From Sulfurimonas sp. (lineage in GTDB: Bacteria; Campylobacterota; Campylobacteria; Campylobacterales; Sulfurimonadaceae): a DNA stretch of 64,000 bases. A program made the position numbers and the translations under genes. The notes beneath the pieces were generated by a model. It did no database searches. It was not told where the DNA came from and saw nothing but the letters and a program-made list of their open reading frames with translations. The stretch is from the NCBI RefSeq assembly GCF_026196735.1, contig NZ_JAPHUF010000004.1, positions 1 to 64,000 on the forward strand, written 5' to 3'. This document shows positions 53,893 to 63,378 of this stretch, one piece after another (position 1 is the stretch's first letter; the number at the start of each line of letters is the position of its first letter).

Positions 53893-54128
53893 TGTCACCA
53901 CAATGGATTGTAGTTATCGGACTTATCGCAGTTGTATACTTTTTCTTTATTAAAAAAAGACCAACTGTTACAAAGTCCGATAAACATGACAATAAACAAA
54001 AAAAAGATGAAATTTCAAGCAATGATATGGTCGAGTGTAGTGCATGTGGTATTTACTGTGAACTTGATGATGCCATACTAAGCAACAATAAATACTACTG
54101 CTCTGATGAGTGTTTGGAGAAAAAATAA
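53892..54128 (+). CDS. PP0621-like small membrane-anchored zinc-ribbon protein
   Basis: 78 residues. One N-terminal membrane helix (about 5-20, IVVIGLIAVVYFFFI), a basic linker, and a C-terminal four-cysteine zinc site, CSACGIYC plus YYCSDEC. This is the outline of the PP0621 family, of unknown function. It overlaps rsmG by one base and the next gene by one base (TAATG), so it is in the ribA-rsmG operon. Confidence 0.85.
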   Translation: MSPQWIVVIGLIAVVYFFFIKKRPTVTKSDKHDNKQKKDEISSNDMVECSACGIYCELDDAILSNNKYYCSDECLEKK

Positions 54129-54520
54129 TGTTATTGTTCGGACATAGGTTTATAGATAGTGAGAATATTTTTCATATACAAAGTATTGATGCTATACAAA
54201 ACACACCACCTTCTTCAACTCTCTTGGTAGATTTTAACGAAGACAATTTGGACATAATCAAACATGCTGCTATTAACTCTATACCCCTGGCAATAAATGT
54301 AGAAAATATCACTCAAATAATATATGCATCATCTCTTGGAGCTGCGTATATTGTTTTGCCTAAAGAGCTTGCAAAGACGGCTCAAAACTTAGCAGACAAT
54401 TACCTTTTTGATGCAAAAATTCTAGTACATGTAGAACAAGAAGATGAGATTGAAGAGCTTGCCCTTTTGGGAGTGGACGGTATTATATTTTCTAATGCTA
54501 TCATCAAAGTAAACTCTTAA
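54128..54520 (+). CDS. conserved hypothetical protein, TIM-barrel-like fragment
   Basis: 130 residues from ATG 54128, which overlaps the upstream stop; a TTG six codons earlier is less likely. Alternating strands and helices (TLLVDFNEDNLDIIKHAAI, AAYIVLPKELAKTAQNLAD, KILVHVEQEDEIEELALLGVDGIIF) suggest part of a TIM-barrel or flavodoxin-like fold. No catalytic motif is visible. It is the last gene of the ribA-rsmG run. Function unknown. Confidence 0.65.
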   Translation: MLLFGHRFIDSENIFHIQSIDAIQNTPPSSTLLVDFNEDNLDIIKHAAINSIPLAINVENITQIIYASSLGAAYIVLPKELAKTAQNLADNYLFDAKILVHVEQEDEIEELALLGVDGIIFSNAIIKVNS

Positions 54521-54603
54521 GAAAATTATCAATCTAGGACAATTCACATACATTATAATATTATTGTGATATAATAGTAACTTATTTACATAATGGTGAC
54601 TAT

Positions 54604-56574
54604 ATGACTAATATATTAAACGATAAAATTTTAAAAGCAATTCCTGTCATATTCTTTGTATTGATCATTCTTAAGATATTGTATACCTATTATGATATCA
54701 AAGATAAAGAGTATGAGTTTGCAAAAAAAGAGGCAGAAGTTTTAAATAGCTATGCTGTTTCTAATAGACATTATTATCAAAATCTCTTTTTAAATGGTAC
54801 CTTAAAATTAGACGAAAGAACTCTTCAGGCTCTTCCGGCTTATAGCTCAAACATAATATCTGATATCTTTTCCAAAAATAACCCCTTTAACATTACTTTA
54901 CAAGCTGTATCAGACAGAGCAAGAAATATTGACAACTCTGCCGATGAAGAAGAACTTAAAGCTATTAAATTTTTCAATGAAAACAAAGAAGCAAATGAGC
55001 ACTTCAGCGATGACAACAGTGAATACTACCAGTACAGCAGTGCTTTAAGAATCAATAATGATTGCTTGAAATGTCACGGTAAAAAAGAGGATGCTCCTAA
55101 GTTTATCCAAGAGACTTACGAGGATGCTTATAATTACAAATTAGGTGAAGTTAGAGGTATTATAAGCATAAAAATACCAACCGAAAATATACAAAAGTAT
55201 TTCATATCTAACTTTTTTCACACTGTGATTCAGGACATGATTATTCTTATAACAATATTTATAGGAATTGGTTTCTTGTTGAGTAAATCTAAAAAAATAA
55301 ATAACTTACTATCCTCTAAAGTGGCAGAAAAAACTAAAGAGCTCCAAAAATCATTTCTCTTTGAAAGATTAACTCTTTTACCAAACAGATTAAAACTTAT
55401 ACAAGATATTATGCTTAATTCAGACTCAAAATCTATGCATTTAGCTCTAATCAATATAGACAGTTTTAAAGATATAAATGATTTATATGGCTATGATGTT
55501 GGCGACAAAATAATCAAGGATATTGCTTATAAGATAAAAGATTTGTGTAACAATAAAAGTATAGTTTATAAATTGCCTACTGATGAGTATGCAATATTTA
55601 CAATAGCAAATATATCACAAACAGAATTTTTGCATAAACTACAAGATATTATTAAAAAAATACAAGAATCAAAGCTTGAAGTAAATGACAATTCAGTTTT
55701 TATAACACTTAGTTGTGGTGTTGTTTCAAATGAAAATGATTTAATGACTAAAGCAGATGTTGCTCTTCAAATCGCTAAAAAGGACAAAAAAAGTATTGTT
55801 GTTTATGACAACTCTATCAGCACAAAAGAAAAAATAAGTAAAAACATGGAAGCTCTGAGTCTTCTAAAAAAAGCAATTAAAAAAGACAGAATCACTCCGT
55901 ACTTTCAGCCGATATACAATACACACACGAAAAGAATAGACAAGTATGAATGTCTAGTTAGAATAATTTTAGACAATGGTGAAGTAATAACGCCTTTTGT
56001 ATTTTTAGATATTGCTGTAAAATCTAAACTATATCCTGAGATAACAAAGGCAATGATAAAAAAATCATTTGAATATTTTAAAGATAAAGATTATCAGTTT
56101 TCAATAAATATCTCTATGAATGATGTGCAAGATAAAAATACTTTACAATTTATAACTGACTCTCTCATGGCCTTTAAAGAACCAAAAAGAGTAGTCTTTG
56201 AAATATTAGAAAGCGATAGAATACAAAACTATGAAGAGCTAAAAGTCTTTATACAAGATATCAAAAGATTTGGTTGTCAAATAGCTATAGATGACTTTGG
56301 AAGCGGGTATTCCAACTTTTCACATATATTTGAGTTAAATGTGGATTATCTTAAAATAGACTCTTCGCTAGTAAAGTTTATTACTACGGATGACAACTCA
56401 AGAATCATTACCAAGACCATTGTAAGCTTTGCATCAAACCTTGGACTAAAAACAATTGCTGAGTTTGTTGAAGACAAAGACTCTCTTGACCTGCTAGAAA
56501 AAATGGGTGTAGATTTTATTCAGGGTTATTACATTGGTAAACCAAGTCCTGAATTAAACACCGATTACGATTAA
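54604..56574 (+). CDS. haem-binding sensor with GGDEF-like and EAL domains
   Basis: 656 residues. Membrane helix 1 (about 10-29), a periplasmic Tll0287-like (DUF3365) domain with a covalent haem site CLKCH (154-158), helix 2 (about 203-225), a GGDEF-like domain (about 245-400) and an EAL domain (about 415-650). The GGDEF motif is changed to PTDEY, so it probably cannot make c-di-GMP. The EAL part keeps ECLVR, DDFGSGYSNF and ADFVED-like positions, so phosphodiesterase activity is plausible. It may sense redox state or a gas and lower c-di-GMP. It is a single gene with TATAAT boxes upstream. Confidence 0.9.
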   Translation: MTNILNDKILKAIPVIFFVLIILKILYTYYDIKDKEYEFAKKEAEVLNSYAVSNRHYYQNLFLNGTLKLDERTLQALPAYSSNIISDIFSKNNPFNITLQAVSDRARNIDNSADEEELKAIKFFNENKEANEHFSDDNSEYYQYSSALRINNDCLKCHGKKEDAPKFIQETYEDAYNYKLGEVRGIISIKIPTENIQKYFISNFFHTVIQDMIILITIFIGIGFLLSKSKKINNLLSSKVAEKTKELQKSFLFERLTLLPNRLKLIQDIMLNSDSKSMHLALINIDSFKDINDLYGYDVGDKIIKDIAYKIKDLCNNKSIVYKLPTDEYAIFTIANISQTEFLHKLQDIIKKIQESKLEVNDNSVFITLSCGVVSNENDLMTKADVALQIAKKDKKSIVVYDNSISTKEKISKNMEALSLLKKAIKKDRITPYFQPIYNTHTKRIDKYECLVRIILDNGEVITPFVFLDIAVKSKLYPEITKAMIKKSFEYFKDKDYQFSINISMNDVQDKNTLQFITDSLMAFKEPKRVVFEILESDRIQNYEELKVFIQDIKRFGCQIAIDDFGSGYSNFSHIFELNVDYLKIDSSLVKFITTDDNSRIITKTIVSFASNLGLKTIAEFVEDKDSLDLLEKMGVDFIQGYYIGKPSPELNTDYD

Positions 56575-57587
56575 CAAAAATCTCGTCTAATATCCGGCTT
56601 TAAAGATGTTAAGACTTCATAGCTGATAGTCTTGGCATACACGGCTGCATTTGCAGCATCATCAAAAATCAAAAGTTCTTCTTCATCACTTAAAAATGAG
56701 CTGTTATCCATAGATACTCTGCCAATAAGTTCTACACCATTTGGTGTTTTATAGCCATTGGCACAACTTCTCAAAAAACCGTCACCGTAACCAAAATCAT
56801 AGTTGCCTGCTATGCAATCTGTAGTTGCTTCATAATCACCGCCATATCCAACTCTATCACCGGCTTTTAATTCTCTTGATGAAACTTTATTTGCATATAT
56901 AGACAAAACCGGTTTTAGAGCATCTATATTTAGAGCATTTGGAAGTTTCATGCAACCATAAGCAGCTATGCCGACTCTTGCCATATCCTCATCAAAATCA
57001 GAAGTTCTAAAAAGTGATGGGGAATTTGCAGAGTGAAATCTAAGGTTTTCAAAGCCAAACTCTTGAGCTAAATATATAGCCTCTTTTTTTACAGATTTGA
57101 AATTATCGTTTTGCCAAAACCATTCACTCGTTAATTCATCAGCACTTCTATGGTGAGTAAAAACAGCTTCTAAAATTAGTCCTGCTTCTTTTATCTTGGT
57201 AAATGCAACTTTGAGTTGACTCATGTCTATACCGTTACGATGCATTCCGGTGTCTACTTTTAACTCTACTTTTGTACCGCTTGGAAATCTGCTTATGTTG
57301 TTTATATCGTTAATCGTATATCTTATCTTTTCACTTTTAATCTCTGGGATTTCACCTAAGACTAAAATATACTCAAAAAAATCTTCTACTTCTTTTGCTT
57401 CTTGACATGTACGAACTACAGCTTTTTTGACACCGTACTCTTTTGCCAATGATGACATCTCTAAAAGCCCATGTCCATAAGCATTATCTTTTAAAACTAA
57501 TGCTATTTTATCTACACTTTTGGTACGATTCGCAATAATATCAAGGTTGTTAAAAAAATTGTTTTTATTTAAAGTTATGTAAGCCAT
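56571..57587 (-). CDS. alr: alanine racemase
   Basis: 338 residues from ATG 57587; the open frame starts earlier but this ATG gives the usual N-terminus AYITLNKNNFFNNL. The PLP-lysine region is LVLKDNAYGHG, and the second catalytic region is AGDRVGYGGDYEA. It makes D-alanine for peptidoglycan. The protein is shorter than E. coli Alr (359), mainly at the C-terminus. Transcription probably starts at or near the ATG, because TATAAT ends six bases upstream and no ribosome site is present. Confidence 0.93.
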   Translation of the reverse strand: MAYITLNKNNFFNNLDIIANRTKSVDKIALVLKDNAYGHGLLEMSSLAKEYGVKKAVVRTCQEAKEVEDFFEYILVLGEIPEIKSEKIRYTINDINNISRFPSGTKVELKVDTGMHRNGIDMSQLKVAFTKIKEAGLILEAVFTHHRSADELTSEWFWQNDNFKSVKKEAIYLAQEFGFENLRFHSANSPSLFRTSDFDEDMARVGIAAYGCMKLPNALNIDALKPVLSIYANKVSSRELKAGDRVGYGGDYEATTDCIAGNYDFGYGDGFLRSCANGYKTPNGVELIGRVSMDNSSFLSDEEELLIFDDAANAAVYAKTISYEVLTSLKPDIRRDFC

Positions 57588-57593
57588 AAGGAA

Positions 57594-57599
57594 ATTATA
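57594..57599 (-). promoter_or_regulatory. -10 box for a possibly leaderless alr transcript
   Basis: On the minus strand this is TATAAT, six bases before the alr ATG. The 16-base gap to the divergent gene also holds that gene's AAGGAA ribosome site on the other strand. No Shine-Dalgarno sequence precedes alr. Confidence 0.5.
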
Positions 57600-57603
57600 C
57601 ACT

Positions 57604-58611
57604 ATGAAAAGGTTAATCGCAGAATTTGAAGAACAAAGTTTTACACAAATCATATTTCCACACTCTAAAACTGATTGGGTAGACTATCTGGATGAGGCAC
57701 AAAACACTTTTGTAAACATTATAAACGAAATTATCAAGTATCAAAAATGTCTTGTAGTCTGCGATAATATTGAGAGTGTTAAGAGTAGATTTAAAGAAGA
57801 TAAAAACCTCTATTTTGCAAAGTATGAAACAAACGATACATGGGCAAGAGACTGCTCTGCTTTATGTGTTGAAGAAGATAAAAATATAAAACTTTTGGAC
57901 TTTACATTTACAGGTTGGGGCGGTAAGTTTGAAGCCTCAAAAGATAATGCAATGAGTAAATCACTTGCCCGATATTACGACAAAGAACTTATACAAATAG
58001 GCTTGATTTTAGAAGGCGGAGCAGTTGAGAGCAATGGAATTGATACCATACTTACAACATCAGAGTGCATGTTAAATAAAAACAGAAACTCAACACTTTC
58101 TAAAGAACAGATGACACAAAGACTCCAAGATGAATTTGGAGCGAAAAATATCTTATATCTAAATCATGGATATTTAGCAAGTGATGATACTGATTCACAT
58201 GTAGATACTTTGGCTAGATTTATTGATGAAAAAACTATAATGTATATTACATGTCAAGATGAGAGTGATGAGCATTACAAAGAGTTAAAACTTATGCAAG
58301 AAGAACTTCAGCTTATGGCATCCGTTCACAACTTCACTCTTATTGCTCTTCCAATGACAGATGCAATCTACTTTGAAGATGAAAGACTTCCTGCCACTTA
58401 TGCAAACTTTCTTTTTGTTAACGGCGGGGTTTTAGTTCCCACTTATGGAGTAAAACAAGATGAAGAAGTACTAGAGATTTTTAGAGAGACTTTTAAAGAT
58501 AGAGATGTAGTTGCCATTGACTGCTCAACTCTTATAAAGCAGCACGGCTCACTTCACTGTGTTACTATGAACTTCGCTGCCGGCGTTACCCTGAGCGCTC
58601 TCTTGATTTAA
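57604..58611 (+). CDS. agmatine deiminase / peptidyl-arginine deiminase-family protein
   Basis: 335 residues of the PAD_porph (PF04371) type. Family signs are NDTWARDCSAL, LEGGAVESNG, HGYLASDDTDSHVDTLARF and the catalytic cysteine in HGSLHCVTMN. It probably hydrolyses agmatine or another guanidino compound to release ammonia; carbamoylputrescine amidase is not adjacent, so the pathway cannot be confirmed. AAGGAA lies 11 bases before ATG. It is divergent from alr. Confidence 0.88.
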   Translation: MKRLIAEFEEQSFTQIIFPHSKTDWVDYLDEAQNTFVNIINEIIKYQKCLVVCDNIESVKSRFKEDKNLYFAKYETNDTWARDCSALCVEEDKNIKLLDFTFTGWGGKFEASKDNAMSKSLARYYDKELIQIGLILEGGAVESNGIDTILTTSECMLNKNRNSTLSKEQMTQRLQDEFGAKNILYLNHGYLASDDTDSHVDTLARFIDEKTIMYITCQDESDEHYKELKLMQEELQLMASVHNFTLIALPMTDAIYFEDERLPATYANFLFVNGGVLVPTYGVKQDEEVLEIFRETFKDRDVVAIDCSTLIKQHGSLHCVTMNFAAGVTLSALLI

Positions 58612-58701
58612 TATTGCAAAACCACTCATCAACAGATAGGTGGCTAGTGCAAATCCTATCGCTATCAAGATTACTCTTTTTATTTTTTCTATTTTACTCA
58701 T
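58549..58701 (-). CDS. possible small membrane protein (50 residues)
   Basis: A frame from ATG 58701 to TGA 58549. It starts MSKIEKIKRVILIAIGFALA and continues hydrophobic to about residue 32, then has a short polar tail. The basic start and clean membrane helix look real, but the ribosome site is weak (TTGGAT about 12 bases upstream), and the last 63 bases lie opposite the end of the deiminase gene. Too short to find by standard length cut-offs. Not recognised as a family. Confidence 0.4.
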   Translation of the reverse strand: MSKIEKIKRVILIAIGFALATYLLMSGFAILNQESAQGNAGSEVHSNTVK

Positions 58702-58747
58702 AATGCAATTTTATCCAATTTTTTTAACACTTATGTAACAAAAATTT

Positions 58748-58753
58748 TATACT
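58748..58753 (+). promoter_or_regulatory. -10 box of the TonB-dependent receptor gene
   Basis: TATACT, about 32 bases before the ATG, followed by an AAGG ribosome site nine bases before the start codon. No metal-regulator site could be recognised. Confidence 0.4.
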
Positions 58754-58785
58754 ATACATTAATTTAAATTTTCAAGGTTTATACT

Positions 58786-60783
58786 ATGTCATATAAAAAA
58801 ATAATCCCCCTATCTTTGGCTGTAATCGCTATTGCACATGCTGCTGAAGTTGAAATTCCTAAAATCAATGTAGAGTCTACTCTAATTACTGAAGTTAGCC
58901 AAAATGCTCAAGTATCTGCCGATTTGGCAGAAGCTCTTAGCTCAAGCGTTCCTAGTATTGATATGAACCGCAGAAGCGGCATTGCAAACGACATCTATAT
59001 TCGTGGTCAAAAAAGAGACAATATCTCTGTTGAAGTTGATGGAACAAAAGTTCAAGGTGCCTGTGTAAATAGAATGGACCCACCTGTATCTCATGTACTG
59101 ACAAATCAAATAGAAGAAGTTGAAGTGATTGAAGGTCCTTATGATGTTGAGACTTTCGGAACACTAAGCGGTGGTGTTAAGATAAAAACTAAACAACCGA
59201 CAAAAGAGGTGCACGGTGAAGTGAACTTTGGTCTTGGAAGCTTCAACTATAAAAAGATTGGTGCTACTGTTAGTGGCGGTAACGATATAGTTCGTCTTTT
59301 AGTAAGCACCTCTTATGAGTCGAGTGATCAGTATGAAGATGGTGATGGAAATACAATAGCAGAGCAGATAGACAAGGCTGTCTTAGCGGGCACTGCTCCA
59401 GCCGGAACAAAATACCAAACAGCATATCACGATATGGAGGCATACACAAAGAAAAGTGTTATGACAAAAGCATTTGTAACTATTACGGATGACCAAGAAC
59501 TTCGCTTAAGCTATACTGCAAATAGAAGTGATGATATTCTTTATGGTAACTCAAAAATGGATGCTCTTTATGATGACTCAAACATTTATAGTATTGAGTA
59601 CAATATAAACAACCTTACTGACAAATATAAGAATTTAAATATCCAATTTTACGCTTCAGATGTTGATCACCCAATGGGAACTGATTATAGAATGTCATCT
59701 TTTGGTGCCAATCCGATTATGACAAACTGGCTTACAACAGATATGAGGGGTCTTAAACTCAAAAACAGTTTTTTACTGGACGATTACAAACTTTTAGTCG
59801 GTCTTGATGGCAGCGAGAGAAAATGGGATGGAAAGTATCTAAACAATGGACTTCCTCATGCTGGCGGCAGAAAAAGTATAGATGACGCTGTAACTGAAAA
59901 TGCAGCAATTTTTGCAAAACTTGAAAAAACTTTCGGCGCATTTGATGTTAGTGCGGGAGCTAGATATGACTCAACAGATATAACTAACGGAGGCGGCTTA
60001 CAATCAAACAGTTATAGTGCTCTGGGTGCAAATATTTTTGCATCATATAACATAGACAAAGAGAACAAAGTTTTTTTAGGTATTGGTCGAGCTTCTCGTG
60101 TTCCTGATGCTAGAGAGCTTTACTTTATGAGCTCAAACGGTACTATTACCGGCACGCCAAACTTAGATCAAACTACAAACACAGAGATAGATTTTGGATA
60201 TGAAGCTAAAAATAACATGTATAACTTTAAGATTAAAGGTTTTTACTCAATGTTAGATGATTACATCTACTATAACAATGATTTAGCTTCAAATAAATTT
60301 GTAAATATTGACGCAACAGTATATGGTGCTGAATTAAGTGCATCTTATTTTGCAACAGATGAGATAACTCTTAACATGGGTGCATCATACAAAGTAGGTA
60401 AAAAAGACAATGCTTTAGCCGGTCAAACAGACAAAGACTTAGCAGACATGGCTCCTCTTCGTGGAAATATAGCGCTTGACTATGAGTATATGAACAATAG
60501 CATGGCAACTATTGAAGTGCAGGCTTCTGACAAATGGAGTGATATTGATGAAGATAACGGCGAGCAGGTACTAAAAGCTTGGGCTGTTTTAAATACAAAA
60601 ATCAAACATGAAGTAAATAAAAACACAGAAATCACAGTAGGTATTAACAACCTGTTTAATCAAACTTACGAAGTAAATAACACTTATAAAGATTTAATTC
60701 TTATTGTAAACGGAACATCTGATGTTATGCTTATGAACGAACCTGGGAGATATTTTTACACAAACCTAACATTTAAATTTTAA
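58786..60783 (+). CDS. TonB-dependent receptor, probably for copper (OprC/NosA-like)
   Basis: 665 residues. Signal peptide ends at IAHAA. A plug domain (about 30-140) and a 22-strand barrel end in the usual phenylalanine (NLTFKF). The plug contains ACVNRMDPPVSH, which resembles the NosA/OprC segment CPNRMDPPTS, and so keeps the CxxxM pair used for copper. A barrel loop has DHPMGTDYRM, giving an HxM motif. In OprC these two motifs bind copper. The gene is single, with its own promoter, and no periplasmic partner lies nearby. Confidence 0.85.
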   Translation: MSYKKIIPLSLAVIAIAHAAEVEIPKINVESTLITEVSQNAQVSADLAEALSSSVPSIDMNRRSGIANDIYIRGQKRDNISVEVDGTKVQGACVNRMDPPVSHVLTNQIEEVEVIEGPYDVETFGTLSGGVKIKTKQPTKEVHGEVNFGLGSFNYKKIGATVSGGNDIVRLLVSTSYESSDQYEDGDGNTIAEQIDKAVLAGTAPAGTKYQTAYHDMEAYTKKSVMTKAFVTITDDQELRLSYTANRSDDILYGNSKMDALYDDSNIYSIEYNINNLTDKYKNLNIQFYASDVDHPMGTDYRMSSFGANPIMTNWLTTDMRGLKLKNSFLLDDYKLLVGLDGSERKWDGKYLNNGLPHAGGRKSIDDAVTENAAIFAKLEKTFGAFDVSAGARYDSTDITNGGGLQSNSYSALGANIFASYNIDKENKVFLGIGRASRVPDARELYFMSSNGTITGTPNLDQTTNTEIDFGYEAKNNMYNFKIKGFYSMLDDYIYYNNDLASNKFVNIDATVYGAELSASYFATDEITLNMGASYKVGKKDNALAGQTDKDLADMAPLRGNIALDYEYMNNSMATIEVQASDKWSDIDEDNGEQVLKAWAVLNTKIKHEVNKNTEITVGINNLFNQTYEVNNTYKDLILIVNGTSDVMLMNEPGRYFYTNLTFKF

Positions 60784-60791
60784 TCCTTTTT

Positions 60792-60820
60792 ATTTCTACA
60801 TGTAAATCACATGTAGAAAT
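60792..60820. terminator. terminator after the TonB-dependent receptor
   Basis: A perfect 12-base stem ATTTCTACATGT/ACATGTAGAAAT with a five-base loop. Upstream is a T run and downstream AAATAAA, so it is symmetrical; it lies between the receptor stop and ispG. Confidence 0.75.
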
Positions 60821-60862
60821 AAATAAAGCACTCTTTTATACCAAAGTGGTTAAAATCTCCTT

Positions 60863-61924
60863 ATGATAAAAAGAATCCCAACTAAACAAATTTTTGTAGG
60901 TGATGTTGCTGTCGGTGGTGACGCACCTATAAGCACGCAGTCTATGACATTTTCAAAAACTTCTGATGTAGAAGCTACAGTTGAGCAGATAAAAAGACTG
61001 CATTTTGCAGGTTGTGATATTGTCAGAGTTGCTGTTCCAGATATGGAAGATGCACTTGCACTAAAAAGTATAAAAGACCGTATTTCTCTGCCTCTTGTAG
61101 CAGATATCCACTTCAATCATAGACTTGCTTTAGTGGCTGCTGAAGTTGTTGATTGCATCCGTATCAACCCCGGTAATATTGGTTCAAAACAAAGGGTTGC
61201 TGAAGTTGTAAAGGCTTGTCAAGCTCGCAATATCCCTATACGAATCGGTGTTAATGCCGGTTCTTTAGAGAAAGAATTTTTAAACAAATATGGTCAAACT
61301 GCAGAGGGTATGGTTGCTTCAGCCGAGTACAACATCAAATATCTTGAAGATTTGGGATTTACTGACATAAAGATATCTCTAAAAGCCAGTGATGTTCAGC
61401 GAACCGTTGATGCGTACAGAATATTAAGACCAAAAAACAACTACCCTTTTCATCTTGGAGTGACAGAGGCCGGAACTCTTTTTCATGCAACTGTTAAAAG
61501 TTCCATCGGTCTTGGTGCACTTTTGCTTGATGGTATCGGCGATACGATGCGGGTTTCTATCACAGGCGAACTTGAACAAGAGATAAAAGTAGCACGGGCA
61601 ATACTAAAAGACAGCGGTGCGGTTAAAGACGGTCTAAACATCATCTCTTGTCCTACATGCGGCAGGATTGAAGCTGATTTAGTCACTGCAGTTGGTGAAA
61701 TAGAAGAGCGAACTGCTCACATAAAAGCACCTCTAAATGTATCTGTTATGGGATGTGTTGTAAACGCCATAGGCGAAGCAGCTCACGCTGATGTAGCCAT
61801 TGCATACGGTAAGGGAAAAGGTCTAGTAATGGTAAAAGGTGAAGTAGTAGCTAACCTTGATGAGAATGAACTTGTTGACAGGTTTGTTAAAGAAGTTGAA
61901 AATGCAGCTAAGGAAGTAGAATAA
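60863..61924 (+). CDS. ispG: 4-hydroxy-3-methylbut-2-enyl diphosphate synthase (flavodoxin)
   Basis: 353 residues. Family signs are [39 protein letters not shown] and iron-sulfur cysteines in [11 protein letters not shown] and [11 protein letters not shown]. It acts in the MEP route to isoprenoids, needed for quinones and undecaprenyl carrier. It is followed by dnaB one base after its stop. Confidence 0.97.
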   Translation: MIKRIPTKQIFVGDVAVGGDAPISTQSMTFSKTSDVEATVEQIKRLHFAGCDIVRVAVPDMEDALALKSIKDRISLPLVADIHFNHRLALVAAEVVDCIRINPGNIGSKQRVAEVVKACQARNIPIRIGVNAGSLEKEFLNKYGQTAEGMVASAEYNIKYLEDLGFTDIKISLKASDVQRTVDAYRILRPKNNYPFHLGVTEAGTLFHATVKSSIGLGALLLDGIGDTMRVSITGELEQEIKVARAILKDSGAVKDGLNIISCPTCGRIEADLVTAVGEIEERTAHIKAPLNVSVMGCVVNAIGEAAHADVAIAYGKGKGLVMVKGEVVANLDENELVDRFVKEVENAAKEVE

Positions 61925-61925
61925 G

Positions 61926-63377
61926 ATGCAAGATAATTTATATAATTTAGCCTTTGAACGCTCAATACTGAGTTCAATTGTTTTTGAACCTGGACAGTTT
62001 GATGAACTGAGCGTTGCTCTTAAAGAAGATGATTTTTATCTTCCTGCTCATCAAGATATATTTAAGGTCATGACTCTTCTGCTTCAAAAAGACCAACCGA
62101 TTGATGAAGAGTTTATAAAAAAAGAGCTTATCAAACTCAAAAAATTTGACGAACAGACTATGCTTGAAATTTTATCTGCAAATCCAATTTCAAACACGAA
62201 AGCTTATGTTGATGAAATAAAAGACAAATCACTAAAAAGACATCTTTTAACGCTCACGACAGAGATAAAAAGAGTTACAGTAGAAGAAGAGTTGCCAAGC
62301 GCTGAAGTTGTTGATATCGTAGAAAAAAAGCTTTATGAGATAACTCAAAACAATCAAACAAGTGATTTTAAAGACTCTCCAAAGATGACATTTGACACCA
62401 TGGAGTACATTAAAGAGATGAAAGCCCGCGGGAACAGTGTTCTTGTCGGTGTTGATACTGGTTTTCACGAACTAAACAAGATGACTACCGGTTTTGGTAA
62501 GGGTGACTTGGTCATTGTGGCTGCAAGGCCTGCGATGGGAAAAACTTCTTTTATTCTAAACACAGTAAATTCTCTTATCCAAGATGGAAAAGGTGTAGCT
62601 TTTTTCTCTCTTGAGATGCCAGCTGAACAACTTATGCTCAGACTTCTGTCTATTCAAACTTCCATTCCTCTTCAAAAACTCCGCGTGGGTGATATGAATG
62701 ATGACCAGTGGAGTTCACTAAACGGTGCAGTAGACAAAATGAATGATGCTAAACTTTATGTAGATGATCAAGGCAGCATAAACATCAATCAGCTCCGCTC
62801 AAAACTAAGAAAACTAAAAAACCAACATCCCGAGATAGAGATAGCGGTAATTGACTACTTACAGATTATGAGCGGTGTTGGAAACCAAGATAGACACCTG
62901 CAGGTTTCTGAAATGTCTCGTGGTCTAAAAATGCTTGCTCGTGAGCTAAACATGCCTATTGTTGCACTTTCACAGCTTAACCGTGGACTAGAGTCTAGAA
63001 ACGACAAAAGACCTATGCTAAGCGATATTCGTGAGTCTGGTTCGATCGAGCAGGATGCTGATATCATTCTCTTTGTTTATCGTGATGATATTTACCTCTA
63101 TAAAGAAGAAAAAGAGCGTGAAAAAGCTGCAAAAGCAGAAGGTAAAGAGTTCATTCCTACTTATGTAGAAAAAGAAGAAGAAGAAGCTGAGATAATAATC
63201 GGAAAACAAAGAAACGGTCCAACCGGACATGTTAAACTGGTATTTCAGAAAAAACTCACTCGCTTTGTTGATGCACCCGCTTATGCAAAAGGTGTTGAGA
63301 CAGTCTATGAAAATGTAGACACACGCTCCGCCAATGTCGATATGGGAGAATCCTCTATATCAATGACTCCTATCTAA
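61926..63377 (+). CDS. dnaB: replicative DNA helicase
   Basis: 483 residues. N-terminal helical domain (NLAFERSILSSIV, AHQDIFKVMTLL), linker, and RecA-like motor with Walker A ARPAMGKTSF, Walker B AVIDYLQIM and SQLNRGLE. No intein interrupts the P-loop. It unwinds DNA at the replication fork. The DUF721 protein at 11532 belongs to the group that includes the helicase loader DciA, but the genes are far apart. comEC begins two bases after the stop. Confidence 0.97.
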   Translation: MQDNLYNLAFERSILSSIVFEPGQFDELSVALKEDDFYLPAHQDIFKVMTLLLQKDQPIDEEFIKKELIKLKKFDEQTMLEILSANPISNTKAYVDEIKDKSLKRHLLTLTTEIKRVTVEEELPSAEVVDIVEKKLYEITQNNQTSDFKDSPKMTFDTMEYIKEMKARGNSVLVGVDTGFHELNKMTTGFGKGDLVIVAARPAMGKTSFILNTVNSLIQDGKGVAFFSLEMPAEQLMLRLLSIQTSIPLQKLRVGDMNDDQWSSLNGAVDKMNDAKLYVDDQGSININQLRSKLRKLKNQHPEIEIAVIDYLQIMSGVGNQDRHLQVSEMSRGLKMLARELNMPIVALSQLNRGLESRNDKRPMLSDIRESGSIEQDADIILFVYRDDIYLYKEEKEREKAAKAEGKEFIPTYVEKEEEEAEIIIGKQRNGPTGHVKLVFQKKLTRFVDAPAYAKGVETVYENVDTRSANVDMGESSISMTPI

Positions 63378-63378
63378 G

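Noticed and set aside
61926-63377. Intein in dnaB
   Set aside because: The P-loop and downstream motifs are uninterrupted and the length is normal.
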